Positions 10,190-20,703 are shown, numbered from the stretch's first letter. The stretch: DNA of 64,000 nucleotides from Acidiphilium sp. C61 (GCF_902712915.1 NZ_CACTIA010000005.1:372001-436000); one strand, 5' to 3'. Notes: generated by a model not told the origin, from the letters alone. Program-made: numbers and translations.

Positions 10190-11368
10190 ATGAACAATTC
10201 ACGCGCACCGGCCGCAACCCGAAAGCAGATTGTCGCCCTGATCGATCGCGCCGGGCGAAAATCCTGGTCTGCCAGGATCGGTCGTCTGCGTGACGAGGCT
10301 GCGGCAAGCCCGCGCTATGGGCGCCTTGTTGTGCTGCGCCATGCGGCCGAATTCGCCGCCGAGAAGGTTGTCCGGGATCTCCCGCTCTCGCCGGCCGATC
10401 AGGTGCTCGCCGGCCGCGTGGCGGCTCTTCAATTCCTCGCGGCAGGGCTCGGCAAATCCGGACAGGAGAGGTTTGACGCCGCCCTTGCGACGGATGGAAC
10501 GCTGATCCCGTTGCTGCATCTCCATGACACCGCAGAGCGGCATCGCGCGATGGGGTTTGAGGTCGAATTCGCGGGGCTGGAGGACGCCACCACGTATGAC
10601 CTCCTCGCAACGCGCGAAGATACAGCGGTTGAAATTGTTTGCGACACGCTCTCCGCAGAGGCCGGCCGCCTCGTCCATCGCGCCGCGTGGATGCAGTTGA
10701 TGGATCGGATCGATCCGGATCTGCAGACATGGCTATCCGCCCATCCTGGTCGCTATCTTCTGAAAATGACACTGCCGCGCGGCCTGCGCGTCGTCGAGCC
10801 GGATGGTACCACCACCCTCGCCGAACTGCATCGCCGCATCAATGAAATGCTCACCGGCGCGAAGCGGTCGGATCAGGACGAAGCGGCGGTCCTGCGTCTC
10901 GATCCGCTCATGCTGGCCGCAGCGCAGGCCAACGAGAACGGGCTGATGAACCGGTTGCGGCACGAATTCGGCCCTGAGGCGAACCTTGCCGTGACCGGCG
11001 ACGGCCAGGGCGTTTTTGTGCTCGCTGCCCGCGCCGGCAGCGAGAATGAGGTGGCGGTGGCGATGCGTCATCGTCTTGCCGCGCTTGCCCCCGCGCGGCT
11101 GACCGGCGCCCGTCCAGGCATTCTCGCAATGTTCATCGAGGATACCGATCGTCTGGAATGGCGCCTGCTGCGCGAACAACTCACCCTCGAAGGCGAGGCA
11201 CGGCAGTTTCTCACCTTTCCGGAAGCAAGGCCGGTGGTCGCCGTCACCTGTACATCACGGATCGAACTCTGTGCCGAGGACAGGGCCGATGCGCTGCGAT
11301 TTCGCAATCCCACCCATCCGGCAGGCAAGCTGCCCGCCCTTGAACCCGCCGTATTGTCGGTATGCTAG
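10190..11368 (+). CDS. Hypothetical protein, about 392 residues
   Basis: I do not recognise this protein. The likely start is the ATG at 10190 (MNNSRAPAATRK). A TTG at 10184 lies 7 bases after GAGGT and is an alternative; starts further left fall in the repeat array. The protein is helical and charged, without signal peptide or membrane segments. Around residues 120-165 a strand pattern YDLLATREDTAVEIVC faintly recalls the core of PD-(D/E)xK nucleases, but the expected Lys is absent, so this is only a hint. Flanked on both sides by 104-bp repeats, it forms an island between aroC and the binding-protein gene. Confidence 0.75.
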   Translation: MNNSRAPAATRKQIVALIDRAGRKSWSARIGRLRDEAAASPRYGRLVVLRHAAEFAAEKVVRDLPLSPADQVLAGRVAALQFLAAGLGKSGQERFDAALATDGTLIPLLHLHDTAERHRAMGFEVEFAGLEDATTYDLLATREDTAVEIVCDTLSAEAGRLVHRAAWMQLMDRIDPDLQTWLSAHPGRYLLKMTLPRGLRVVEPDGTTTLAELHRRINEMLTGAKRSDQDEAAVLRLDPLMLAAAQANENGLMNRLRHEFGPEANLAVTGDGQGVFVLAARAGSENEVAVAMRHRLAALAPARLTGARPGILAMFIEDTDRLEWRLLREQLTLEGEARQFLTFPEARPVVAVTCTSRIELCAEDRADALRFRNPTHPAGKLPALEPAVLSVC

Positions 11369-11376
11369 GCTCAGCT

Positions 11377-11480
11377 AGAGCACTTTCCGATCCGATTGGA
11401 TCGGATGTAGTGCTCTATCATATTGATAAGTCGAGCATCTTTATCCGATCAGATGATTCCATCTGATCGGATGATGCTCT
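11377..11480. repeat. Double-hairpin repeat, copy C
   Basis: One full 104-bp unit with both hairpins intact, starting 9 bases after the stop of the preceding gene. Both edges touch CTAG-containing sequence, followed by a short GCTAG direct repeat. It may serve as the end of that gene's transcript. Confidence 0.9.
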
Positions 11481-11603
11481 AAGCTAGGCTAGGCTACGCC
11501 AGCCGCTTGCCCCGGCAGGCATGAAGGGTTGCCAAGGGCTCATGTTTCGGCACAGTCTTCCCTGACCGGCGTCCAAGCCGGTCACCTGACAGGGGAGAGA
11601 AAC

Positions 11604-12860
11604 ATGAATTCTGGAACAGGGCGCCGGTTACGGCGCAAATCCGTGGGTATGCTCGCTGTCGCCGCACTGACAGGGCTCCCGTTGCTGGCCCAAGCCAACC
11701 CGAAGCCGATCGTGGTCGGGATCACCGCCTGGCTCGGCTCGATTCCCGGCCGCTCGATCGCCGACGGCGCGACCCTCGCCGCTGCGGAAATCAATGCCAA
11801 GGGCGGTGTGAACGGCCGGTCGATCAAGCTCGTCATCGAGGACAATCACAACTCCACGACCGACGCCATCCGCTCGTTCCAGCGCATGGTACGGCAGGAT
11901 CATGCGGTGGCCGTCGTCGGCGATTTCACTAGTGAGGTCGGCCTGGCACTCGAGCCCTGGGCGGCGCGCATGCACGAGCCCTTCCTCATCACCGGTGCGG
12001 CCTCGAACAAGCTCACCGAATTCGTACATGCGAACTACGCTCAGCATAAATACATCTTCGAGCCGAACGAGAACTCCGCCGAACTGGCGCAGAACATCTG
12101 CGACGCCGCGAAATCCGTCCTCGTCGGCAAGCTGCACATGAAGACCGCCGTGGTGATGAGCGAGGACGCCGCCTGGACCCTGCCGCTCGATGCCGGCTTC
12201 AACAAGTGCCTGCCCAAGGTCGGTCTCAAGGTACTGAAGGATCTCCGCTTCGCGCCGGATACCACGGATTTCACCCCGATCTATCAGAAGATCGAGGCGA
12301 TGCACCCGGACGTGATCATCACCGGATGGGCGCATGCCGGCGCCAAGCCGACAACGCAATGGGCCGAGCAGAACGTGCCGATCCCGCTGATGGGCATCAG
12401 CTCCCAAGCGACGTCGACGACGTTCTGGAAGGCGACAAGCGGGGCAACGCAGGGTGTCATCACGATCGCGCCAGCCGCCGCCGGCATCGCGATCACGCCG
12501 AAGACGCAACCTTTCATGAACGCGTATCAGGCGAAATTCCACACCTCGCCGGCCTATACCGGTTTCACCACCTATGACGCGATGTATGCCCTCGCCGATG
12601 CGATCGAGCGGGCGAAATCGACCAAGGCGGGACCGCTGGTTGCCGCCCTCGCCAAGACCGACCGGATCGGCACCGAGGGGCGGATGCAGTTCAACGGGCC
12701 GAAGGCGCGCTTTGCCAACGGGACGGTCTATGGCAAGGGTCACATGCGCTGGGTCGACCTGCAATGGCAGGATGGCGAGCAGAAGGTGATCTGGCCCGCC
12801 AAGCTGGCCAATGCGCAGCCGAAATTCCCGAGCTTCGTGAAGGTGCCGAATTCGAAATAA
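11604..12860 (+). CDS. ABC transporter substrate-binding protein (LivK-like)
   Basis: Periplasmic type I binding protein of the branched-chain amino acid/amide family, about 418 residues. A signal peptide covers residues 1 to about 32 (basic RRLRRKS, hydrophobic core, LAQANP). Family pattern: VVGITAWLGSIPGRSIADGA near the N-terminus, INAKGGVNGRSIKLVIEDN, the hinge TDAIRSFQRMV, and a second lobe with TGFTTYDAMYALADAIE. The ATG follows AGGGGAGAG. No permease or ATPase genes lie beside it, so it is an orphan that must use a transporter coded elsewhere or act as a sensor. A strong terminator follows at 12888. Confidence 0.88.
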   Translation: MNSGTGRRLRRKSVGMLAVAALTGLPLLAQANPKPIVVGITAWLGSIPGRSIADGATLAAAEINAKGGVNGRSIKLVIEDNHNSTTDAIRSFQRMVRQDHAVAVVGDFTSEVGLALEPWAARMHEPFLITGAASNKLTEFVHANYAQHKYIFEPNENSAELAQNICDAAKSVLVGKLHMKTAVVMSEDAAWTLPLDAGFNKCLPKVGLKVLKDLRFAPDTTDFTPIYQKIEAMHPDVIITGWAHAGAKPTTQWAEQNVPIPLMGISSQATSTTFWKATSGATQGVITIAPAAAGIAITPKTQPFMNAYQAKFHTSPAYTGFTTYDAMYALADAIERAKSTKAGPLVAALAKTDRIGTEGRMQFNGPKARFANGTVYGKGHMRWVDLQWQDGEQKVIWPAKLANAQPKFPSFVKVPNSK

Positions 12861-12887
12861 GCCCGACAAGAAGCCAGACTGACAGAC

Positions 12888-12923
12888 CCGCGGCCGGAGA
12901 AGCCCCTCCGGCCGCGGTTTTTG
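12888..12923 (+). terminator. Rho-independent terminator
   Basis: A perfect 12-bp stem (CCGCGGCCGGAG at 12888-12899 with its complement at 12906-12917) followed by TTTTTG. It ends the orphan binding-protein transcript. Confidence 0.9.
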
Positions 12924-12996
12924 TATCACCCGGTCTGGACTTCGCGGCCGGTCACCGCGAAAACCCCGGCGTAAACTCGTCCAACGGAGAAATCGC

Positions 12997-13428
12997 ATGC
13001 CCCGTCTCACGCTTGAAGCCGCCAACCGCATCATCGAGGCCGCCCGCGCCAAAGGCCGCGACCTCGGCCTCGCCCCCCTGACCGTGGTCGTGCTTGATGC
13101 CGGCGGCCATATGGTCGCGCTCGCCCGCGAGGATGGCTCTGGCATCGCCCGCGTCGAGATCGCCACCGGCAAGGCCTGGGGCGGCCTCGGCGTCGGTGCT
13201 GGCTCGCGCATGCTGTTCGATCGCTGGAACGCTGGCGGCGCCGGCTTCATCACCGGCCTCGCTGCGGCAACCGGCGGGCGCATGGTGCCGGTGCCCGGTG
13301 GCGTTCTGGTTACCGCCGATGGCGCGGTGCTCGGCGCGGTCGGGATTTCGGGGGATACCTCGGACAATGACGAGGCCTGTGCCGTCGCCGGCATCGAGGC
13401 CGCGGGGTTCGCTCCCCGCGCGAACTAA
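12997..13428 (+). CDS. GlcG/HbpS family heme-degrading-like protein
   Basis: 143-residue member of the GlcG/HbpS (DUF336) fold. Typical features are the early helix LTLEAANRIIEAARAKGRDL, the strand VVVLDAGGHMVALAREDG, and the closing block VPVPGGVLVTADGAVLGAVGISGDTSDNDEACA. Some relatives bind heme or cobalamin; most are unassigned and often stand beside oxidoreductases. No signal peptide is visible, so it should be cytoplasmic. It stands alone, convergent with the HtrA-like gene. Confidence 0.85.
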   Translation: MPRLTLEAANRIIEAARAKGRDLGLAPLTVVVLDAGGHMVALAREDGSGIARVEIATGKAWGGLGVGAGSRMLFDRWNAGGAGFITGLAAATGGRMVPVPGGVLVTADGAVLGAVGISGDTSDNDEACAVAGIEAAGFAPRAN

Positions 13429-13436
13429 GGGCCTCA

Positions 13437-13467
13437 TCCGGCCAGACGTATGAATCGTCTGGCCGGA
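13437..13467. terminator. Hairpin between convergent genes
   Basis: A perfect 12-bp stem (TCCGGCCAGACG with its complement) and a 7-base loop, set midway between two convergent genes. Neither side has a run of T, so it is a possible bidirectional terminator or transcript-end stabiliser rather than a textbook one. Confidence 0.55.
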
Positions 13468-13475
13468 CCGCGCTT

Positions 13476-14894
13476 TCAGCCGTGCGCCGTGCCCACCGGC
13501 ACAACGATCCAGCTCGCACCCTGCGGCCCATCGACCAGCAAGGGTACGGCATCGCCGCTGGCCTTCACGCCCTGCTGCAACGCCGCACTGGTCGTCACGA
13601 AATGCGGACCGACCGCCTCGATCAGCGTATCCGGCGCGAGCCCGGCCCGCGCCGCGGGGCCATCCTTTGCAACCGTCACAACGATCACCCCCGCCCCGCC
13701 GGGATGGGTCGCAACACCAATGCCGAGTGCTGGAATGTCGGTCGGCTTGAGCATCGGCATCGCGGTCTGAAAATGCGCCTTTCCGGCCTTGCCGCGATGC
13801 TGGGGGGGTGCCGCAATGGTTATCGCCGCATCTTCGGTCTTGCCGCCGCGTACAAAGATCATCCTCGCCTCATGCCCGACCGGGATCTCCGCCAGCGAGA
13901 CCCTGAAATCATGTACGGTGGTGACTTTCCGGCCATTGACCGCCGTGACGACGTCACCCGGGCCGAGCTTGCCGGCGGCAGGCCCGCCAGCCACGACACC
14001 GCCGATCACCACGCCATCGGTCGAGGGCAGGCGCCACGCCGTTTTCATCTCCTCCGACACATGCTCGATCCGCAGCCCGGCCCAGCCGCGCTTCATCGCG
14101 CCCTTGGCAATGATCGCCGCTGCCACCGGCCTGACCATGCTGGACGGGATCGCGAACCCGATCCCGACCGAACCGCCAGAGGGCGAGTAAATCGCCGAAT
14201 CGACACCCACCACGCGCCCTTTCGCATCCAGCAGCGGTCCGCCCGAATTGCCCCGGTTGATGGCCGCGTCGGTCTGGATGAAATCGTCATACGGCCCCGA
14301 ACCGATATCGCGGTGCAGCGCGCTCACCACCCCTGCCGACACGCTGAAGCCGAGGCCGAACGGATTGCCGATCGCCACCACCCAGTCACCGAGATCGAGG
14401 CGCGAGCTGTTGCCGAAATGCAGGAAGGGCACAGGACGATGCGCGTCGATCTTCAATACCGCGAGATCGGCCTTCTTGTCCGAACCGATCAGCTTCGCGG
14501 TGAAGATCGAGCCATCGTGCATCGTCACCTTGATTTCGCTCGCCCCGGCGATGACGTGGTGATTGGTCACGATGTAGCCATCCGGGCTGATGAAGAACCC
14601 CGTCCCAAGCGCCTGTTCCGCCTTTGGCGGAACAATGAGGGTGTTCGTATCCGCTTGCTGTGGCTCTGAATGCGCTGCGGCCCCCTGGTCGGGCGTCGGG
14701 ATTGCCTCGGGCTTTTCACCCTTGGCCTTCGAGGGATCTATGCTTTCGACATCGACGACCGCGGGAAGCGCCGCGCGGGCCACCTGCGCGATCGCGGGCG
14801 GTGTCGGCACGGCATGAGCCGGTGGCGTGGAAAGCAGCAGGCCAAGCGCGAGAGCCGTGCCGGCGGTCGGGACCAGAATCAGAAGACGCTTCAT
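13476..14894 (-). CDS. HtrA-like trypsin family serine protease with PDZ domains
   Basis: A second envelope serine protease, 472 residues. It has a signal peptide (residues 1 to about 28, ending AHA) and a complete triad: His in VTNHHVIAGA, Asp in KADLAVLKID, Ser in NRGNSGGPL. A PDZ domain follows (GWAGLRIEHVS through GDVVTAVNGRKV), and a second, more divergent one lies near the C-terminus (GVIVVTVAKDGPAARAGL). The region between signal and protease (about 35-100) is Pro/Ala/Gln rich and of low complexity. Its start lies 5 bases before the stop of gluQ on the same strand, so the two are likely cotranscribed. It is less similar to DegP than the protease at 3195. Confidence 0.9.
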   Translation of the reverse strand: MKRLLILVPTAGTALALGLLLSTPPAHAVPTPPAIAQVARAALPAVVDVESIDPSKAKGEKPEAIPTPDQGAAAHSEPQQADTNTLIVPPKAEQALGTGFFISPDGYIVTNHHVIAGASEIKVTMHDGSIFTAKLIGSDKKADLAVLKIDAHRPVPFLHFGNSSRLDLGDWVVAIGNPFGLGFSVSAGVVSALHRDIGSGPYDDFIQTDAAINRGNSGGPLLDAKGRVVGVDSAIYSPSGGSVGIGFAIPSSMVRPVAAAIIAKGAMKRGWAGLRIEHVSEEMKTAWRLPSTDGVVIGGVVAGGPAAGKLGPGDVVTAVNGRKVTTVHDFRVSLAEIPVGHEARMIFVRGGKTEDAAITIAAPPQHRGKAGKAHFQTAMPMLKPTDIPALGIGVATHPGGAGVIVVTVAKDGPAARAGLAPDTLIEAVGPHFVTTSAALQQGVKASGDAVPLLVDGPQGASWIVVPVGTAHG

Positions 14895-14899
14895 GGTAT

Positions 14900-15745
14900 C
14901 TAGAGTGAGGCGAGATCACCGATCCGGCAAGAGACCATCTCGCGGATTTGCGCAGGCGTGGCGCCACTTTCCCTGAGTTCGCGCAATGTCGTCGCCCGGT
15001 CGCGCTTGGCCAGCCGCCGCCCCGCCGCGTCGCGAATCAGCGGGTGATGGGCATAGGCCGGATGCGGCCAACCCAGCAGCGCCTGCAGCAGCACATGAAT
15101 ATCCGTCGCAGCCCGCAGATCCTCGCCCCGCGTCACATGCGTCACACCCTGCAACGCATCGTCATGACAGACGCAGAGATGATAGCTCGCCGGCACGTCC
15201 TTGCGCGCCAGCACCACATCGCCATGCGGCAGCGGATCGGCCTCCACCCAGCCTTCCGCCGCCTCGTGATAGCGCAGCCGCCCTGCGATCGTCGCGGCCC
15301 GGTCAACCCGCAGTCGCAGCGCATAGGGCTCGCCTTGCGCCGCCCGCGCGTCTGCCTCTGCCGGGTCGAGCCCGCGGCAAGTGCCGGGATAGGCCGCCTC
15401 CACGCCGTGCGGCGCGCCGAGGGCGGCGGCAATCGCCGCCCGCGTGCAGAAACACCGATATAGCAGCCCCATCGCCTCCAGCCGCGCCAGCACCGCCCGA
15501 TACGCGTCGAAATGCGCCGATTGCACCCGTACCTCGCCATCCCAGCCCAGGCCGAGCCAGGTCAGATCCTCCAGGATCGCCTCGGCGAATCCGGGCCGGC
15601 AACGCCCGGCATCGATATCCTCGAGCCGCAGCAGGAACCGCCCGCCTGCCCCACGCGCCAGGTCGTATCCGGCAAAGGCCGAGGCCGCGTGGCCGAGATG
15701 CAGGTAGCCGGTCGGGCTCGGCGCGAAACGGGTGACGATGGACAT
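14900..15745 (-). CDS. gluQ: Glutamyl-Q tRNA(Asp) synthetase
   Basis: A shortened class I synthetase of 281 residues. It activates glutamate and attaches it to the queuosine base at position 34 of tRNA-Asp instead of charging a tRNA 3' end. The N-terminus reads RFAPSPTGYLHLGHA, the HIGH-like motif; zinc ligands appear in YRCFCTR and YPGTC; a degenerate KMSKS site is seen in RLAKRDRATTL. The anticodon-binding domain of true GluRS is absent, which separates it from GltX. I chose the ATG at 15745 because homology begins immediately after it. It works downstream of the queuosine operon at 27797-31460. Confidence 0.93.
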   Translation of the reverse strand: MSIVTRFAPSPTGYLHLGHAASAFAGYDLARGAGGRFLLRLEDIDAGRCRPGFAEAILEDLTWLGLGWDGEVRVQSAHFDAYRAVLARLEAMGLLYRCFCTRAAIAAALGAPHGVEAAYPGTCRGLDPAEADARAAQGEPYALRLRVDRAATIAGRLRYHEAAEGWVEADPLPHGDVVLARKDVPASYHLCVCHDDALQGVTHVTRGEDLRAATDIHVLLQALLGWPHPAYAHHPLIRDAAGRRLAKRDRATTLRELRESGATPAQIREMVSCRIGDLASL

Positions 15746-15794
15746 CGGCTTCCACGATGATACGCTCCCCCGCAAATGCAAGGAGCAGGACTTC

Positions 15795-16463
15795 ATGGCT
15801 GAACTGGACGGACCGCGCTGGGGCCCGGCAAACGGCGGCAAGGCGCGGCAATTGGTGGTGCTGTGCCATGGCGTCGGCGCCGATGGCAACGACCTGATCG
15901 ACCTCGCGCCCTATTGGGCCCGCGCGATCCCCGATGCCGCCTTTGTCGCCCCGCACGCGCCCGACCCGTTCGACCTTGCCCCCTTCGGCCGCCAATGGTT
16001 CCCGATCGGCACGCTCGACCCGCACGCGCTCGGCGGCGGTGTGCGCCGGGCCCGCGCGGCGCTCGATCCGTTCATCGATGCCGAACTCGCCCGTCTTGGC
16101 CTTCCGGCGGATGCCTATGCGCTGATGGGATTCAGCCAGGGTGCGATGACCGTGCTGTTCACCGGCCTGCGCCGGGCGGTGCCGCCGAGAGCTATTCTCG
16201 CCTATTCCGGCGCGCTGCTCGCCCCCGAATCGCTGCCGGCCGAGATCGCCGGCCGCCCGCCGGTCCTGCTCGTGCATGGCGAGATCGACGAGATCGTGCC
16301 CCCCTCCCGCTCGCGCGACGCCGAGACCGCCTTGCGCGCCGCCGGCGTGCCGGTCGAGAGCCTCTTCGTTCCGAAACTCGCCCACGGAATCGACGATTCC
16401 GGCCTCTCGCTCGGCGCCCTCACGCTCCAGCGCGCCTTCGCCGCCCCGGCCTCGCCCGCGTGA
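15795..16463 (+). CDS. Alpha/beta hydrolase, carboxylesterase/phospholipase family
   Basis: 222-residue serine hydrolase of the YpfH/acyl-protein thioesterase type. Oxyanion strand LVVLCHGVGADGNDL, nucleophile elbow GFSQGAM, Asp in VHGEIDEIVP, and the final His in LAHGIDDSG. It has no signal peptide. The ATG at 15795 follows AAGGAG by about 10 bases and is divergent from gluQ with about 50 bases between starts, which must hold both promoters. The substrate is unknown. Confidence 0.88.
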   Translation: MAELDGPRWGPANGGKARQLVVLCHGVGADGNDLIDLAPYWARAIPDAAFVAPHAPDPFDLAPFGRQWFPIGTLDPHALGGGVRRARAALDPFIDAELARLGLPADAYALMGFSQGAMTVLFTGLRRAVPPRAILAYSGALLAPESLPAEIAGRPPVLLVHGEIDEIVPPSRSRDAETALRAAGVPVESLFVPKLAHGIDDSGLSLGALTLQRAFAAPASPA

Positions 16464-16527
16464 AAAGCTGTTGACATTGCGAAACCCGCGCTTGCAGCGC
16501 CGCAGACTTGGCGGCATATTCCTTCAC

Positions 16528-16620
16528 ATGGATTCGACGCAGTTCATTGCAGGGCGTTTCCAGTCCAAGGCCGGCCGGTTGATCTGGTCGCCCTTCTGGG
16601 AGCGGTTCAGTAATGCCTGA
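16528..16620 (+). CDS. Possible 30-residue small protein or leader upstream of HNH gene
   Basis: An ATG-started frame of 30 codons, rich in aromatic and basic residues (MDSTQFIAGRFQSKAGRL...), whose TGA overlaps the first codons of the HNH gene by 8 bases. The position suggests translational coupling. There is no strong ribosome site before it, so chance remains likely. Confidence 0.25.
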   Translation: MDSTQFIAGRFQSKAGRLIWSPFWERFSNA

Positions 16621-17173
16621 CGGCGGGCAGAATTTTCCCGCACTCGTCCTGAATGCGGATTTCCGTCCGCTCTCCTATTTTCCGTTGTCGCTCTGGTCCT
16701 GGCAGGATGCTGTAAAGGCCGTGTTCCTCGATCGTGTCTCCGTCCTGTCGGAATACGAGCACGAGGTGCACTCCGTCTCCGCGGCGATGCGCCTGCCATC
16801 GGTCATCGCGCTGAAGGATTTCGTCCCCGGCCTGCGGCAGCCGGCCTTCACCCGCTTCAACGTGTTTCTGCGCGACGGCTTTACCTGCCAGTATTGCCAC
16901 AACCGCCTGCCAGCGCCGGAGCTGACCTTCGACCATGTCATCCCGCGCGCCCGCGGCGGCCGCACCACCTGGGAGAACGTCGTCACCGCCTGCGGTGCGT
17001 GCAACCTGCGCAAGGGCTCGAAACTCCCCCGCGAATGCCACATGTTCCCCTATGAAACGCCGCGCCGGCCGAACAGCTGGGAGCTGCAGGATCGCGGCCG
17101 CGCCTTCCCGCCCAACTACCTGCACGAAAGCTGGCGCGACTTTCTCTACTGGGATACCGAATTGGAGACCTGA
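16613..17173 (+). CDS. HNH endonuclease family protein
   Basis: 186-residue protein of the widespread alphaproteobacterial HNH type. The zinc-bracketed domain is CQYCHNRL, then [11 protein letters not shown] with the catalytic His, then [14 protein letters not shown]. The N-terminal region ([24 protein letters not shown]) is characteristic of this family. It is usually a chromosomal housekeeping gene rather than part of a phage or intron. Its role is not established. It lies 53 bases before trpB on the same strand. Confidence 0.9.
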   Translation: MPDGGQNFPALVLNADFRPLSYFPLSLWSWQDAVKAVFLDRVSVLSEYEHEVHSVSAAMRLPSVIALKDFVPGLRQPAFTRFNVFLRDGFTCQYCHNRLPAPELTFDHVIPRARGGRTTWENVVTACGACNLRKGSKLPRECHMFPYETPRRPNSWELQDRGRAFPPNYLHESWRDFLYWDTELET

Positions 17174-17226
17174 TCCGGTTTCATCTGCCTGACATATCGG
17201 CTATCCGTGCAGGACGGAGAGCCAGC

Positions 17227-18437
<1,211 letters not shown>

Positions 18438-18441
<4 letters not shown>

Positions 18442-19268
18442 GCCGCATCGCCGACACCTTCGCCCGCCTCCGCGATGAGGGCCGGGCGGGCCTGATCCCC
18501 TTTGTCGAGGCGTTCGACCCCGATCGCGAAACCTCCGCCACCCTTCTCGCCGGCATGGCTGCCCGCGGTGCCGACCTGATCGAGATCGGCATGCCCTTCA
18601 CCGACCCGATGGCCGATGGCCCGACCATCCAACAGGCTGGCCGACGGGCACTGCGCGCCGGCGCCACCCTCGCCGGGACGCTCGGCCTGGTGCGCGACTT
18701 CCGCGCAGCCAACGACACCGTGCCGCTGATCCTGATGGGCTATCTCAACCCCATCCTCTCCTACGGCGTCGAGCGCTTCACCGCCGATGCCGCCGCCGCC
18801 GGCGTCGATGGCATGATCGTCGTCGACCTGCCGACCGAGGAGGCGGATCTGCTGCTGCCGCATCTGCGCCAGCACCGCATCGACCTGATTCGCCTCGTCG
18901 CCCCCACCACGACAGACGAGCGCCTGCCCGTCGTGCTCAACGACTCCTCAGGCTTCGTCTATTACGTCTCGATCACCGGCATCACCGGAACCCGCACCGC
19001 CTCGGCCGAGGACCTCGCCCGCGACATCCCGCGCGTCCGCAAGGCGACGGACCTGCCGATCGCCGTCGGCTTCGGCGTCCGCACCCCCGCCCAGGCCGCA
19101 ACGGTCGCACGGTTCGCCGATGCGGCCGTGGTCGCCTCGGCCCTGATCGACAAGCTCGCTGCCGGCCTCGATGCGGAGGGCAAGGCGCCGCCCGCCATCG
19201 TCGAGGCAGTGCTAGACGATGTCGCCGCCCTCGCCGCGGCGGTGCGCAGCGAACGCCGCGCCGCCTGA
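18438..19268 (+). CDS. trpA: Tryptophan synthase alpha chain
   Basis: Alpha subunit, a TIM barrel that cleaves indole-glycerol phosphate and channels indole to TrpB; 276 residues. Catalytic Glu and Asp are in [18 protein letters not shown], and the loop motif LPTEEADLL and the phosphate site [11 protein letters not shown] are present. It starts with TTG inside the trpB stop (TTGA), the only start consistent with homology from residue 2 on. Repeat copies D follow 6 bases after the stop. Confidence 0.96.
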
Positions 19269-19274
19269 GTGGTC

Positions 19275-19439
19275 AGAGCACTTCCGATCATGATGGATCG
19301 GATGATGCTCTACCAGATTGATAAGCCGAGCGTCTTTATCCGATCAGATGACGCCATCTGATCGGATGATGCTCTACCACATCGACAAGCAGAGCATCTT
19401 TATCCGATCAGATGACGCCATCTGATCGGATGATGCTCT
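19275..19439. repeat. Double-hairpin repeat, copies D1 and D2
   Basis: One nearly full unit (19275-19375, about 101 bases) and a second that keeps only the linker and hairpin II (19376-19439). They fill the whole gap between the convergent trpA and purD genes, and the last bases touch the purD stop codon. A role as a two-way transcript end would fit the position. Confidence 0.9.
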
Positions 19440-20703
19440 ATACCGCCTTGGCGCCGATATCCCGGCGGCAGAATCCGCCGGGAAAGCCGATCCGCCGCAC
19501 CGCGACATAGGCGCGGTCGATCGCCTCACGCAGGTCATCGCCCGTCGCCGTCACCGCCAGCACCCGCCCGCCGGCACTTACCAGCGATCCGTCGCGCCGC
19601 GCCGTGCCCGCCTGAAACACCGTCGTCTCCGGCAAACCGGCCGCGCCGGTCAGGTCGATCTTGTGGCCCTTCTCATAGGCGCCGGGATAGCCTTTCGCCG
19701 CCATCACCACGGTTGCCGCGGCGCCGTCCCGCCAGTCGAGCCGGGTTTCAGCATCGAGACGCCCCCGCGCCGCATCGGCCAGCACCGGCAGCAGGTCGGT
19801 CTTCAGCAGCGGCAGCAGCGTCTCGCATTCCGGATCACCGAACCGCACGTTGAACTCGATCAGCCTGGGGCCGGAGGCGGTCAGCATCAATCCCGCGAAC
19901 AGGAACCCGCGGAACGGCGCCCCGCGCCGCGCCATCGTCCGCAGCGCCGGGCGGACGATCCGCTCCATCGCCGCGCCGATCACCGCCTCCGAGGCCGCCG
20001 GCGGCGGCGCGATCGCGCCCATTCCGCCAGTATTGGGCCCGGTATCGCCATCGCCTACCCGCTTGTGGTCGGAAGCGGTGCCGCAGAACAGCGCGGTCTC
20101 GCCATCGCAGATCGCGAACAGAGAGATCTCGGTGCCGATCAGGCATTCCTCGATCACGATCTCAGCACCCGAGGCGCCGTGCAGCCCGCCTTCGAGCATC
20201 GCCGCGACGGCCTCGCGCGCCTCGGCGTCGGTCGCGGCGACCACCACGCCCTTGCCCGCCGCAAGCCCATCCGCCTTGATCACGATCGGCGCCGGATGCT
20301 CGTCGAGATAGGCGCGCGCCGCGTCGGCATCGGTAAAGCTCGCCCAGGCGGCCGTCGGAATCCCCGCCTCATCGCAGATTTCCTTGGTGAACCGCTTCGA
20401 GGATTCGAGCCGCGCCGCCACCTCCGTCGGGCCGAAACAGGGGATTCCCGCTGCCGCCAGACGATCCGCGAGGCCGAGCGCCAGCGGCGCCTCCGGCCCC
20501 GGCAGCACGAGGTCGATCCGCTCCGCCCGCGCGAACTCGACGAGCGCGTCGATCTCCTCTGCACCGATCCCCACGCATTCGGCCAACGATTCCATGCCCG
20601 GATTCCCCGGCGCAACGAAGAGTTTCTCCAGCACCGGGCTCTGCGCGAGCTTCCACGCCAGCGCATGCTCGCGCCCGCCGCCGCCGACAACCAGAACCCG
20701 CAT
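19438..20703 (-). CDS. purD: Phosphoribosylamine-glycine ligase
   Basis: ATP-grasp enzyme of purine synthesis, 421 residues. N-terminus RVLVVGGGGREHALAWKL, ATP-grasp core IKADGLAAGKGV, and the signature RFGDPECETLLPLL are all present. I chose the ATG at 20703; a TTG two codons before is also open. The stop codon abuts repeat copy D2. It is divergent from xseA with only 54 bases between starts. Confidence 0.96.
   Translation of the reverse strand: MRVLVVGGGGREHALAWKLAQSPVLEKLFVAPGNPGMESLAECVGIGAEEIDALVEFARAERIDLVLPGPEAPLALGLADRLAAAGIPCFGPTEVAARLESSKRFTKEICDEAGIPTAAWASFTDADAARAYLDEHPAPIVIKADGLAAGKGVVVAATDAEAREAVAAMLEGGLHGASGAEIVIEECLIGTEISLFAICDGETALFCGTASDHKRVGDGDTGPNTGGMGAIAPPPAASEAVIGAAMERIVRPALRTMARRGAPFRGFLFAGLMLTASGPRLIEFNVRFGDPECETLLPLLKTDLLPVLADAARGRLDAETRLDWRDGAAATVVMAAKGYPGAYEKGHKIDLTGAAGLPETTVFQAGTARRDGSLVSAGGRVLAVTATGDDLREAIDRAYVAVRRIGFPGGFCRRDIGAKAV

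Noticed and set aside
10690..10730. Another copy of the 104-bp repeat (GGATCGGATCGATCC motif)
   Set aside because: The similarity is a short GATC-rich match inside a coding frame without the AGAGCA arms.
13437..13467. Operator for the HtrA-like gene
   Set aside because: It lies at the 3' ends of two convergent genes, so a transcript-end role is more likely.
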